Assembly: GCA_900660155.1 (NCBI GenBank)
Contig: CABFPE010000858.1
Coordinates: forward strand, 203,585 to 267,584
Origin: Hofstenia miamia
Lineage: Eukaryota; Xenacoelomorpha; Acoela; Hofsteniidae
Direction: 5' to 3'
Length of the DNA: 64,000 nt
Shown piece by piece: positions 35,034 to 46,839 of this stretch. The position numbers and the translations under genes are program-made. Numbering within the stretch: position 1 is the stretch's first letter; each line of letters begins with the position of its first letter. The notes beneath the pieces are model-generated. The model saw nothing but the letters and a program-made list of their open reading frames with translations, was not told the origin of the DNA and did no database searches.

Positions 35034-35109
35034 CAATGATTTGTACATATTTTAGTTTTCGCTTTCCTGTTTTTGGAACAGCTTTTAATTTAATTGTTCT
35101 ATTGACTTG

Positions 35110-35335
35110 GTTTATCAATAATGGACTGGTCCAGTGAAAATCAAATGTATTTATTTAGCGAAAACAAAAGAGCTAACCACGTGTGCATTAAGATCTTTCA
35201 CCTTATTATCTGAAATAATCAAACGTTTGTCATCAGCTAAGCTACTTGGTGTAATAATCCAAGATGACTTAAAATGGAATGCCATCACTGAATACATCAT
35301 GGCAAAGAGACCACTTCTTATACAGATATAATATC
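35110..35335 (+). mobile_element. Second LINE RT scrap
   Basis: MDWSSENQM, then in another frame SSAKLLGVIIQDDLKWN, the post-YADD region of a LINE reverse transcriptase. It differs from the LINE just upstream, so it is another element. Confidence 0.5.
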
Positions 35336-36308
35336 TTTACAACATATAAATCAATTGTAGGCTCTATTAACCAAAACAAATGCCAACCGGATCGAACTGA
35401 TATAAGAGAGCCGTTTTCAGTATAGTGCCAAATGATGGATACTAAGCAGCCTATTTCAAATTGAGAATTCAACTTTATCTTGTCGTAGAGAAGTCCAATG
35501 TCACAAAATGTGGGTTGAAATTCAAAATTCCGAACGTCAATTACATCATTTTATCCCGGTGCCAGTTGTGTAAATTACCATTTGAGGCATTTCAGTGTCA
35601 TTCCTAAACTTTTTTATACTAACAGAATGCGCAAGGATTTTGCAGTCGGAGAACTTTGCTTATTTTTCACATCGAAAAATTATTAAATTTGTAAATGTTA
35701 GTTTTTGTACCTGATTCGAAAAGCACTTTTTCCTTCAATTCGACCTTATGGTCACAATGGCAAATAATTAGGGCGACCAAAAAGTCAATACGGTCAAAAT
35801 CGTCATGTTTTCGGAATAAAGTAAAAATTTGTACTTCTTAGAAATTATACACAAATTAAAGGCTTTTATTTCAATAATGCAATGCAATTGTTGTTTTTTA
35901 TGCTCGGCTCTGCTTAGTCAGAATCCACAAAAATATATCAAGTAGGCCTACAATGACAATTAGAATTTTGATATTAAAGAAACAATGTGCTCTTCATGAC
36001 TACATAAAAGAACAAATTCGCGAGTGAGACATGTTGGACGTTATAAACTACACAAGAGAAAGCATTTTTCCAAATCTAGTCATGCACAAAAACAACATGC
36101 TCTGCTAAGAGAAGTTTCTCACTCTTGAAGAAGCTGCTTTGTAAAGATAGAAATTTTCTGTTTGAAAATTTGTCAAAATATTTTGTTTTCACTTTAATCA
36201 TTGTACTATCATTGTACTAATTGATACAATTCTCTTTCTCAATGTCTATTTACTGTTTCTTTTTCTAAGTCAAAGTAAAATCAAAATTTTGAATTGGTCA
36301 GGTAAAAA

Positions 36309-36721
36309 ATGGGCCAAAATTTGGTCGCTCTAGTAACAATAAATCTCTTTCTATCTCTACATAAAAAGTATTTCAATGAGCCTTACAATAAATCGTTTTC
36401 AAAGATCAATTTGGAAGGAACGCCATTGCATTGGAAGAATATCGAATTAGGCTGCTCACAAGGAACTATCGGTGGACCAAATATTTGGTCTAGTCATCTG
36501 CCGTAAACAATAATTGCAAATTGTTTAAGTATGCAGATGACTCCAATGATATCATTCCTTCCCGTAAACATTTCATGCAAAATTTAACAGTATCAGAATA
36601 TAATCATATTAAATATTGGACAGAAAATTCCAATCTTAAAATCTCTCTCTTAAAGTGGTATTACAGTAGTAGCCTCTTTGCTGAGTGTAAGATTAATCTT
36701 AGATGGTTTTTAAATATTTAA
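36309..36721 (+). pseudogene. LINE RT core fragment
   Basis: ELGCSQGTIGGPNIWSSHLP and, after a TAA, LFKYADDSNDII with HIKYWTENSNLKIS: RT motifs around the catalytic YADD. This is the block missing from the LINE at 32221-35033, but the intervening 1.3 kb and different joins suggest a separate copy or a rearrangement. Confidence 0.65.
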
Positions 36722-37405
36722 CATAAAAAGTTTCCCTTTCTACATTGTCATTCATAAAAACTATATTAAAACCTGATTAGCTTTTAAGTGAGTAAACAAA
36801 CTTCATAAATTTATTCAAATCAGTTGGCAAGCATTGCTTTTCAAATTCAATATCAGAATTGATTAATATACTATAATTTTTAACCAATTGCAAACGTAGA
36901 GGCTAGAATTAATTTTTAATACTGGTAAAACAGTTGATTATATAATGGTGACTTGTGACTTTATGTGTCTGATATTGATAAGCCTATGTACATAGACGAG
37001 GCTAGAGATTCGAATTTAAAAATATCCTACCCAAATCGACTAAAAAGTAGCCCACTTGCGGATATTATATGGGGATGGAATTTTGTGTAATCAAATTGTA
37101 TTCTACATTAAATTGTACGCATTTTCATTTTTTGTACAGGCAGAAATTAGCCTTTTTATGTCCGTAAATGCTAACCAAAAGCGATATATATATAAAGGGT
37201 GCAACAACCTCTAACATAATTATAGTATTATCCAAATTCATTTCAGTGAAAAAATGTTTCAAAAGCATATAAATAAACTTAAATAATGGAGCTATGTTGA
37301 GAATGGAAATATATAAATTTCATATTTAATGTTAGTTTTATTCGAAGTTGGATCATACGTAAAAAACATTTTGTGTTAGATAAAAAATAAAAAGAAATTT
37401 CGTGC
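36722..37405. other. Intronic stretch without genes
   Basis: Start of EFCAB2 intron 4 on the minus strand. A short TATA repeat near 37187; nothing else supportable. Confidence 0.4.
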
Positions 37406-37595
37406 CTTCTTCAGTCAAATATTTCGTCATTTCTTCTGCAGAAAGATAACCTTTTTGTTCACTATCAAGAATGGAGAGAGCCTTGAGAATTTTTTCTTCT
37501 GGATCAGGGCGATATTTTCTTTCTAACAATGTTCGAATCATCAATGGTTCAAATCTATCATATCTTATGTAGCCTGTTGGTTCATCTTCTTCTAT
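37406..37595 (-). CDS. EFCAB2: EFCAB2/DRC8 exon 4
   Basis: 190 nt in frame after a GTTTAG acceptor: IEEDEPTGYIRYDRF, then LLERKYRPDPEEKILKAL and LDSEQKGYLSAEEMTKYLTE. EEDEPTGYIR and LLERKYRP.PE are strongly conserved in EFCAB2. The second EF-hand loop (DSEQKGYLSAEE) has poor calcium ligands. The donor side reads GAAG|GCACG, a non-canonical GC donor. Confidence 0.92.
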
Positions 37596-38817
37596 CTAAA
37601 CAAGACATCAATAACAATCGATACGGCATTTGTGAAAATTAAATGGAAGAATTGTTACTTACTTCTTCACTAGGCTAAAATAGATCTCATATTAAATACA
37701 ATTAATATCATTCTTCTGAACCTCTTCAGTGCCAGCGTGTTTTTGGACATTGAATGATTTAGCTGGTATGCTTCTAAAAAAATTCTATACCTTTGAAATT
37801 GCGGGAATCGACAATGGATATTTCAAGGGAGAGAAAGAAACCATTTTGTAATAATCAGACTATATTTCAACAATATAATACACAACAATACCCATTTTTA
37901 ATTGGTACAAAATTATGTACCTCAGCACTGAAGAGGTTTTAAGAATATTATACTTAATATGCATTGCTACCTCTGAGAAACGTGATTGAAATGTTACTCA
38001 ACCCTAAACACAATGATGGAAATACTGTATACATCCGAATTTGCTGGGTACTTAATTTTGATATGCAAAAGCTAATTCACGAACTACTCTAAATTTTTAA
38101 TCGTTAATATTGACAAACCTTTACCTCTTGTATTGAATTCTAGATCATAAATTTTATTGCTGAAACATAATGCTAAGCTTGAGGCAGAAATAGGAACAAT
38201 ACAGGTGTTTTACAAGAATACACACTATCCCAAAAAGGAATACTTGCGGAAAAATATGAAGCAAATGTGGTCAAAATATGCAAGTTATTTCTTCTCATTT
38301 CTGAGAATATGTTCATTATAACGACTCGAAAAACGGTGTGAAAAATCCAGCATATTGGAACAACAATCGACAATAAATTTCATTAGTTTTTTTAATGTGA
38401 TCGTTAGGAATCTGCAAGTCACTGGTGCAAATCCCTCTCCAGCAGATGTGGATGTCATCAAATGTATTATTTATTGGTGTTGATGTTCAAACAATAAATT
38501 CTGTTACTTTCTTAATGTATATTATACTTTGTTGTGGCTCCTTAGGTTCAAATAGGGTCATGTTTTCTTGTTTCGGCAAAGTGGATTTCCAGATTTATAA
38601 ATAATGGAGACACCACGATAATTATTATATAAAGGATTCCAAAGAATAGACCAAATATCGTTTGGCATCAACATCAAACAAGTGATTAAATAATATTTTG
38701 ATATTCATGCTTGAAAAATATCAGAAATACATGAATCATGCAACATGCATATACTTGCGAAATAGCTTACTGTTAACTAAAACAAAATAAATTCATTGCT
38801 ATAGTAAAAAAGTAAAC
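37596..38817 (-). other. EFCAB2 intron 3, 1222 bp
   Basis: Donor GTTTAC, acceptor GTTTAG. No gene or recognised repeat inside; the short open frame at 38173-38373 has no support. Confidence 0.8.
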
Positions 38818-38890
38818 CTCTGCAAGCATATCTGATAATTCCCCCTCAGTAGGGCAGCAATTTAATGATCGCACAATTGTTCCCAATTCT
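38818..38890 (-). CDS. EFCAB2: EFCAB2/DRC8 exon 3
   Basis: 73 nt. Completes Arg and encodes ELGTIVRSLNCCPTEGELSD then MLAE. IRSL.CCPTEGEL is an EFCAB2 signature. Flanked by ATTTTAG and GTTTAC. The total after this exon is 204 nt, exactly in phase. Confidence 0.92.
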
Positions 38891-38930
38891 CTAAAATATT
38901 GCAAATATTTAAAATCTTTTGAAATCCTAC
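38891..38930 (-). other. EFCAB2 intron 2, 40 bp
   Basis: Runs from GTAGGA to TTTTAG. The frame and the conserved protein require its removal (VDVR|ELGT). This is near the lower size limit for animal spliceosomal introns. Confidence 0.88.
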
Positions 38931-39015
38931 CGAACATCCACTGTTTGATTACCTTCATGATCAAAAATAGAGAAGGCCTGCAAAACTCGTTTTTGAGTAT
39001 CAGCTAAAATGGCAT
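38931..39015 (-). CDS. EFCAB2: EFCAB2/DRC8 exon 2
   Basis: 85 nt: AILADTQKRVLQAFSIF, then DHEGNQTVDVR. The loop DHEGNQTVDVRE, continued in exon 3, is a 12-residue EF-hand with Asp at position 1 and Glu at 12, the best calcium-binding candidate in the protein. Confidence 0.9.
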
Positions 39016-39064
39016 CTAAATATAGATTAAAGTAATTTAAAAAGAATTTTCAATCCATGTTTAC
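39016..39064 (-). other. EFCAB2 intron 1, 49 bp
   Basis: Runs from GTAAAC to TATTTAG. Confidence 0.75.
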
Positions 39065-39110
39065 CAGTAGATTCTTTTAAATCCTTTGACTGAGCATTGG
39101 TTCCCGACAT
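39065..39110 (-). CDS. EFCAB2: EFCAB2/DRC8 exon 1 (N-terminus)
   Basis: 46 nt, ATG at 39108-39110: MSGTNAQSKDLKEST plus the first base of the next codon. The N-terminus of this family is poorly conserved. The start is chosen because it gives a Met in phase with exon 2 across a good splice pair, and the final length (169 residues) suits the family. Confidence 0.7.
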
Positions 39111-39240
39111 TTCTGAATCAAAAGCAAAAATAAGTTAAAAAAATATTAAATATTGGGGCTAGTACAGAAAAACTTAGCCATTCATTTAAAGAAATTTGTA
39201 TTGATAGTTAAAATACTGTTGGATGCTTTGTTGTTGCATT

Positions 39241-39552
39241 CAGGGTTGGCAAAAAAGTATTTTTTTTTACAAAAAAACGTCTTAAACGTTTAAAACAATG
39301 TCTTTATGCTTTTCAACAGAAACAGCGTAAGACGGAAGTACTAACTTATCAATATTCAATTTTCGTTTCATACACGTAAACAAAATGCAAGTTTTGCCAT
39401 TTTGATATAATGGACGAAACTCACAAATTATTTTCCAGACTTTCCTATATAAATTTGAAAAAAAAAATTTAAAAAAAACACTGAAAAAAACGTTGTTTTA
39501 AAGTGTTTAAAACATGTTTTAAACAGGTCCTGTTTAAATCATGCCAATCCTG
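39241..39552. mobile_element. hAT-like MITE, 312 bp
   Basis: Starts CAGGGTTGGCA and ends with the complement of CAGGATTGGCA. Flanked by GTTGCATT (39233-39240) and GTTGCAAT (39553-39560), an 8-bp target duplication with one mismatch. The interior has low-complexity A/T runs and GTTTAAA(A) motifs, no coding. It sits just upstream of the EFCAB2 start. Confidence 0.75.
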
Positions 39553-39560
39553 GTTGCAAT

Positions 39561-40934
39561 TATATTATTGCTAATTTAATTATGCTGATAAATCCACTAA
39601 AATTGAAACAAACAGCATCGCATTTCAATTGAAGCACTTTTGATATAAGTTAGAAAATGAATTATATATTTCGGTATGTCTCCTGTGTGAAAATCAAAAA
39701 TCAGCAAATATATCAACTATTCTGACATTGATGACCCAATTGGTGAAAAATTCCCAGTTCAAAAATACTATCTTGGAGCATACATGCATAGGGTTTAAAA
39801 AATTCATTGATTTTGTCCTAAAGCAATTCCCTGAGGACACCTAAATATTTTGCTTTATGGAAAAATCAAGTAACTTAATTATATTTTGTATTTGTCTATA
39901 GGGGGTGATATACTACCCGACTTGTGTCAAACTTACAGATATAACCCGAATTCAACTAGAGTCAGAATTAATACATCGGTAAAAATTTATTATTATCACG
40001 GATATTATATTCTACAACAACCGGAGAAAGCTTGCGAATTTCAAATAATTAATTTGAATGAATGTCAGGATTTACAATGTTTTGAAAAATAAAACTGAAA
40101 ATTTGCAATAGTATGTAATTTTTTTTAATTTCAGTAAACGGATTTCATCAAACATTTTAACACAACATTGGTCTAGCAAAACGAAAATTGTGTAAGAATA
40201 TAACTATAACTACACATGTGTCTCTTACATTACTGTGAGAGCTATGCAGATAATTGTACATTCATAGTAAAAATATCAGTCACTTACAAAAATGTTGGTT
40301 GCAAGTATAATTAAAATACAATTTGACACTTTTTAGTCGTACTGCATTGGCATACTGTTTTAATCAATTTTCAAATATTTAAAGGTCTTTCAAAAAAATT
40401 ATAATGGATGCAACAGGAACATCGTAATTATACCAACTTCTAGATAACCTAATGCAAGACATGATGGGCTAAAATCAGCTATTTTGGATGCTACGTACTT
40501 CCTGATTTAGTGCCACTGCGTACATTGCTCTATCCTATCTTAGAACCTAATTAAGCAGCCTGATTGCCAATGAACTCAAAGATATATGAACAAGCGATAA
40601 AGATTTAGGTGAAATGCTCAAATGAATTTCAAATTAAGTAAATTAGAATTAGAGAATACATCTTTATTACATTTAAAAATATTTTTGTTATAAGCGTTCG
40701 TAAAATTCAAAAATCGATGCAAAACTTAAACAAAATGGCAAAAATCATTTCTATGAGCTATGTTAACTGGAGTGTATTGAATGCTGTGAAGCCATCAGAG
40801 AAGCCTAAACCTTTTGCAAAAGATATAGATTTTTCTTATTAAAAATTAGATACATAATAAAAGTAATAACAGAAAATACAAACAAAAGTTGTTTACTGCA
40901 GAAAAAGTAAACACAACTATAACACAGCTGCATG

Positions 40935-40935
<1 letters not shown>
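39561..40935. other. Mostly gene-free, one weak exon candidate
   Basis: A plus-strand frame at 39886-40092 begins after TTTGTCTATAG and reads YILQQPEKACEFQIINLNEC, then CFEK and TAA. It could be a terminal exon of an unrecognised plus-strand gene, but nothing upstream supports it. Confidence 0.2.

Positions 40936-40965
<30 letters not shown>
40936..40965. repeat. AT dinucleotide microsatellite
   Basis: About 14 AT repeats just upstream of the LINE at 41018. Confidence 0.95.
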
Positions 40966-40969
<4 letters not shown>

Positions 40970-41017
40970 CAAAAGCATTAATTAATGTTTAATATACAGT
41001 TTCATTAGATTTAAGTA

Positions 41018-41657
41018 ATGTCGCGTAATCAAAAAGAAGGAATTCAACATGAAGTAGAATGTACTTCCAAGGATTGTCCTTGCTGGGTAACTATTTGGGT
41101 TCCCAAACGAGTTTCGAGGAATTTTTTTGACAGAGAATTTTTTTGTGGATTCTGTGCTGCTGATAAGGTGCAACAGCTTGAGGAAAAACTACGTCAAAAA
41201 AACCAATATTAAATTTGATTTTGGAGTAGAGAAGCTCGAACAGTATGGCCGTAGAGATAATGTGAGGATTTCTGGGATTCCGTTTAGACAAGGTGAGGAC
41301 ATCTACAAAGTGGTAAGAGACGCAGTGAGTAAATGCGTGAAGATCAATGTAGAGGACATCTCAGTTTGTCATAGATTGCCAACTAGGAACGGTGAATGCC
41401 CTACTATCATAGCAAAGTTTGTGAGGAGAGAAGTGAAACATGATTTGATGAGAAATAAGCGGAAATCAGAACAGGGAGTGTTTTTTAACAATGATTGTAC
41501 CAGTTTAAGGTTTAGAATTACATCGCAGTTGAGAAAGATGGAGGCGATCAAAAAAGTGTGGACCAATGAAGAGAAGATTTGCGTCATAGATTCCAAAGAT
41601 CGCAGGAAGAACTACAGTTTAGAGGATTTGTATAGTTTATATCCCCAGTTTTTTTAA
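41018..41657 (+). pseudogene. LINE ORF1 (zinc motif plus RRM-like RNA-binding protein)
   Basis: Two frames: 41018-41212 (ECTSKDCPCW, then FFCGFCAADKVQQLEEKLRQ) and, after a one-base slip at an A-run near 41200, KLEQYGRRDNVRISGIPFRQ to VCHRLPTRNGECPTIIAKFV and LYSLYPQFF. The cysteine pattern resembles a PHD-like finger followed by a short coiled coil. The second half matches the RRM and C-terminal domain of LINE ORF1 proteins, which coat element RNA. Confidence 0.75.
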
Positions 41658-41744
41658 ATAATGAATATATAAATAGCTCTAAACAAAATTTTAAGACTAA
41701 AACTTGCAAAATAAATAATAGATTATTTCATAAGTCAAATTTAA

Positions 41745-44700
41745 AAATATGTCACATAAATGTAAGGTCGTTAAATAAGAATTTTGAATCTGTAGAAGCT
41801 TTTATCGGTACTAACTCTAATCTTTCAGCTTTATGTCTAACTGAGACATGGATTAAAGAAAATGACGACTTAGGAATTTATCATATTGAAAATTTCCATC
41901 CTTTAATTTCAAAACCTAGGTTAAAAAAGAAAGGCGGTGGTGTAGCAATCTACTTGGCCAAATCAATTAATTATGAAATTCTAGACGTAAATTATATATC
42001 AGAATGCATAGTATGTAGATGTAAATTACCAAACTCTCTTAGCTTTAATATATGTGTCATATACAATCCGCCAAACAATGACACGTACAATTTCATTTCA
42101 AACTTTGATAATTTTCTTGATGATCGCAACAAAACAAGATCTCCATGTATCATTATGGGAGATTTTAACATTGATACTCTAATAGCAACACCCATTAGTG
42201 ATTCATATTTACAATGTATATCCGCAAATAACTTTAAATTTCTATTAAATGACGTTACTCGTCCACACAATAACAATGGCTCGTGTTTAGATCATATAAT
42301 TACAAATTTTAAAATGGACGACATTGTGTCTGTTGATTTACTTAACGATATGTTTACTGATCATATTCCTATATCTATAACATGTAGAACTGATTATAAA
42401 TGCAATAAAAAGACATTGATTTCATATTATTCATTCTTGTTTTCTAATGAAAAACTATTGCATTGCATGTTTCTTTTAATGCAGCGATTTAAAGATATAC
42501 ACATAACCAGTTTTTCAAATGCTAATATGATATATTCTAAATTCCTTGATATATTACAAAAAACAATTGAAAAATTTAAGATTGTTAAATTCAAAAAAGA
42601 TTATTCTATAAACTTCATAAATAATTCAGTAAAAAATTTAGTAACAAAACGAAATTTAGCTTATAGGAAATTTAAACAAAATAAATGTACAAAAAACTTT
42701 AACGGTTTTTTGCATTATAGAAATAAAGTGGTATCTAGAGTACGAAACATTAAACGAAAATATTATACTAATAAAATTAATACTGTATTAAAGGGTTCAA
42801 AGCAATTCTATTCTATTTTGAATAATATAACAGGAAGCAAAAATAAGCATGCTAATAAAAATTATATCGATTGTACTGAATTCAACAACTATTTTGTAAA
42901 TGTTGGATCTTCCTTGGCAAAAAATATACCGCCAAGTTTGAATTCATACCAAACTGACATTAATAATCCTGATTCCATCTTTTTCAACACTATAACAAGT
43001 ATAGAATTACAAAAAGTTATTGAAAATATTAAATCGAAGTCATCAACTGGTTTTGATGGTATATCATCTAAAGTAATTAAAGCTTTATCACCAATACTTT
43101 TAAATCCGTTGACAGATATATTTAATCTTTGCATACAAACCTCCGTATTTCCAGAAAAAATGAAAATAGCTAAGATCATACCTATACATAAAAGAGGAAA
43201 TAAATGCAAACCTTCAAATTATAGACCAATTTCACTATTACCTGTTTTTAGCAAAATTTTTGAAAGACTTATATACAATAGATTAGTTAGTTATGTAAAC
43301 AAACATAAATTAATCAATTCTAATCAATTTGGGTTTAGAAAAAAGCACAATACCACTTTAGCATTAATGAAATTTGTTGAAACTGTAGGAAATTTAAAAG
43401 ATCAAAAACTCTTTTCGTCTTGCGTTTTTATTGACTTAAAAAAAGCATTTGACACTATTGACCATAAATTATTATNTTCTATTCTATTTTGAATAATATA
43501 ACAGGAAGCAAAAATAAGCATGCTAATAAAAATTATATCGATTGTACTGAATTCAACAACTATTTTGTAAATGTTGGATCTTCCTTGGCAAAAAATATAC
43601 CGCCAAGTTTGAATTCATACCAAACTGACATTAATAATCCTGATTCCATCTTTTTCAACACTATAACAAGTATAGAATTACAAAAAGTTATTGAAAATAT
43701 TAAATCGAAGTCATCAACTGGTTTTGATGGTATATCATCTAAAGTAATTAAAGCTTTATCACCAATACTTTTAAATCCGTTGACAGATATATTTAATCTT
43801 TGCATACAAACCTCCGTATTTCCAGAAAAAATGAAAATAGCTAAGATCATACCTATACATAAAAGAGGAAATAAATGCAAACCTTCAAATTATAGACCAA
43901 TTTCACGATTACCTATTTTTAGCAAAATTTTTGAAAGACTTATATACAATAGATTAGTTAGTTATGTAAACAAACATAAATTAATCAATTCTAATCAATT
44001 TGGGTTTAGAAAAAAGCACAATACCACTTTAGCATTAATGAAATTTGTTGAAACTGTAAGAAATTTAAAAGATCAAAAACTCTTTTCGTCTTGCGTTTTT
44101 ATTGACTTAAAAAAAGCATTTGACACTATTGACCATAAATTATTATTAAATAAGCTAAATAACTTTGGTGTAAGGGGCCATATATTCAACTATTTGAAAG
44201 TTATCTTAATCAGCGTTATCAATACTTTTGTGACGACTTTAATAAATCTTACATGAAAGAGATCAAATATGGTGTACCTCAAGGATCGATTTTAGGACCA
44301 TTTCTGTTTTTATTATATATTAATGACTTACCAAGTCATTTAAATGTATCGACTACTCTTTTTGCTGATGATACAAATCTCCATTCTGATTCTCATGATA
44401 AACAAATATTGTTTAACAATTTACAGCTGAATTTAGATACACTACAGGATTGGCTTTGCTATAACAAACTTTCATTAAACTGTGAAAAAACGATGCAACT
44501 AAATTTCTTTAAGGAGACCGAGGGATTGCAGCGGCTTGAAGTATCTGGTTATGAATTAAAAATTTGTGAATCCTACAAATATTTAGGAATTATAGTAGAC
44601 AAGTATTTGACTTTTGCTAATCATATTTCCGAATTGTGTAAGAAACTATCTAAATTATGTGGTATGTTAATGAAATTGAGACATTTTGTGCAAAAACATG

Positions 44701-45227
44701 TAACGTTAAACTATTACAATACTTACATTTTACCTATAATTCAATATGGAGTATTGATATATGGTGGTACTACTTATAACACATTACTGCCTATTTTCAA
44801 AATTCAAAAAAAGATAATAAGAATAATTAATTTTAAACATTCGAAAGATTCGACAAAACAGTTGTTTTTGGATAGTGATATACTCAATATATATGAATTA
44901 TACATATTTGAACTACTAAAGCACATAATAAAAATACAAAGAAAAGATTACCCGATGGAATTTAACTATTTCAATAAAATTAATCACACATATAATACTA
45001 GGGCTAAATTAAAAAACCAAACTTCAATAAAACAGCATAACTCTATGCTACAATGATATTCTCTTCAAGTTAGGGGAAGTAAGATATGGAATTATATAAA
45101 TTCTAGGGCATTAATTAGTTGTAATATAGATAAAATATCTGAAAATGAATGTAATAGGTTCTTGAACAATATAAAAAGTAAAGTAATACAAGGAAATACT
45201 AATCTAATTGATTTAATATTCAAATAA
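41745..45227 (+). pseudogene. LINE ORF2 (endonuclease and reverse transcriptase)
   Basis: Apurinic-type endonuclease: CHINVRSLNKNF, LCLTETWI, GGGVAIYLA, MGDFNIDTL, CLDHIITNF and FTDHIPI retain the catalytic N, E, D and DH. RT: SSTGFDGISSKVIKAL, FERLIYNRLV, NQFGFRKKHNTTLA, FIDLKKAFDTIDH, VPQGSILGPFLFLLYIND, LFADDTNLH, YKYLGIIVD. Lesions: a one-base loss near 44200 and a TGA at 45054-45056 where Arg is expected, after which the same frame runs on to 45227. The doubled 42806-43475/43477-44146 segment is an assembly matter, not part of the gene. Confidence 0.85.
42806..44146. other. Single-N assembly duplication (offset 671)
   Basis: 42806-43475 is repeated at 43477-44146 with about three substitutions, joined by one N at 43476. 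It fits two overlapping allelic contigs placed end to end. Confidence 0.85.
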
Positions 45228-45654
45228 TAATTTAAATGTCATGGGTAATACAAATGAGCACCACTAGTGCTCAAAAATTATCCTTTCTAAACATAGTAAC
45301 AATAAATTAATAAAAAAACTAAAAATAATAAATAAAAATAACAAGTTAATGCACAAATAATCTGGGGATTTTTAGCATTGTAAAGTGTAGTTGTTTTTAT
45401 TTTTTTTTGTAAATGTTTAGATAAATATACATCATTCATTCATTCAGAAATTAGAAAATAATACAAATTTCAGACAGTTTTGTTTCAACATCCATTTGTC
45501 CAATTTCCCTACAGTCAAATATTTGAATGGAGGATTTTCACTAAAATTTAAATTTAAATCTTTTTACTAAAAATATTTAATTAAGTTTAAATTCTTTAAA
45601 AATAAAGCAACCATTAAAAAATTCTTTCTAAATTTTGCGGAAATTAACTTATAT

Positions 45655-46640
45655 AACTGTCTCTTTATTTTTTGATGATGTCACTCCCTTTATGATCACA
45701 CAAGGTGTGTGGGTTGGTAGATGGTACTTGAAAGGAATACCGAATATCTCAAAACTAATACCAAAAATCTTAAAACGGATACTGAGAAAATGTAACTATG
45801 GAAACCTTTGTTAGCTTTTACCCAATAGCAATTGCTATGAAATCATATGTGTATAGCATTTAGACAAAGAAATAAAAATTGTAATTTGTTGGGGGTTGCT
45901 ATTGCATATCGATATTCAACTATAGGGAAAATTTAGAAAATTTAAAGTGGATTTCAAAAATGTTTAACTAAACATGAATACAGAAATTAAAAATACAAAC
46001 ATTTACAATAATAATATGTTTGTTTCTTTAAACTATGTCCCATATACATCTGCTACAAACTATACATTCAGTATCCATTTTGAGATATTAAGCATTCGTT
46101 TTGACAAATTTGGTATTCATTTTGAGTACCAACCAGTTGTGTGACACAACTATTAATTTCTAAGATAAATGCAAAAAAAATTAATAAATTTCTGCGAATT
46201 GTAGAGATCATGACATCATCCAACAATAAAGAGACAATTTTTGATGAAGTTTGAGTTTGAGTATTAATGATTCCTCTTCCAAGTTTTTCTGATCAAGCAC
46301 TATTGTTGGTACTTTAAATAGATATTCATTTCTCAAAGCAAATACTGATTGAAAAGAGTGTATATAGAACAGCAACTTGATGGGACATCAATTATTAGAT
46401 GGTTTTCAACTCAATGATCATAAAAATATTGCTTCACTATATCTGCTCATTTAATAAAATTATTAGTGTAGAATTTTTCAAAAACCTATGTTTAAATGCT
46501 TTCAGATAATAATGATATTTCACCAATTTAAATTGCTAAAATCAATTTGTTGCTCATCAAAAGCAGTATCCATTTTGAATTATTTAATATTCATTTTAAG
46601 AAATTAGGTATGCATTATGAATACAAACCAAGTATTGCAA
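45655..46640. repeat. Degenerate fold-back repeat
   Basis: 45657-45800 (TGTCTCTTTATT, GATGATGTCA, TTGGTA..GTACTT, AATACCGAATATCTCAAAA, GGATACTGA) recurs inverted and diverged at 46060-46243, and a third partial block lies at 46565-46635. Suggests a decayed inverted-repeat transposon. Confidence 0.5.
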
Positions 46641-46839
46641 GCTCTTTCAAATATGGGGTTTTAGTTTTTAAAGCACTTGAAGCCCTTGTATTTAACCAGT
46701 AAATAGTGTTCTCTAAGCTTGCCATAAATAATCATGAAAGAAACATAGAAGTCAAAAACCTCAAAAAAATTTTAATATGAATTAATTTTTACGCATTAAA
46801 TATATACAACCTGTAATGAGTACACACAAGGGTTTGGTT

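Larger units (their letters stand above)
28456..37405 (-). other. EFCAB2 intron 4, 8.95 kb, apparent GC-AG
   Basis: The frame requires splicing after ...TEEG at 37406, where the genome reads AAG|GCACGA, not GT. The acceptor at 28456 is a normal TTTTAG. The intron holds the repeat at 29242, a hAT relic and LINE debris on the opposite strand. Confidence 0.65.
41018..45444 (+). mobile_element. Nearly complete two-ORF LINE
   Basis: ORF1 (41018-41657), ORF2 (about 41745-45227), a 3' untranslated region and a CATTCATTCATT tail at about 45432. About 670 bp is doubled around an N at 43476, so the true element is about 3.75 kb. It has few lesions and looks young. CR1/L2-type layout with an ORF1 zinc motif. 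Confidence 0.85.

Noticed and set aside
39886-40092. Possible host terminal exon
   Set aside because: Acceptor-like start only; no upstream exon, conserved motif or second copy. Kept only as a remark in the surrounding stretch.
42889-43880. 106-codon minus-strand frames seen twice
   Set aside because: Antisense shadows of LINE ORF2, doubled by the assembly artefact.
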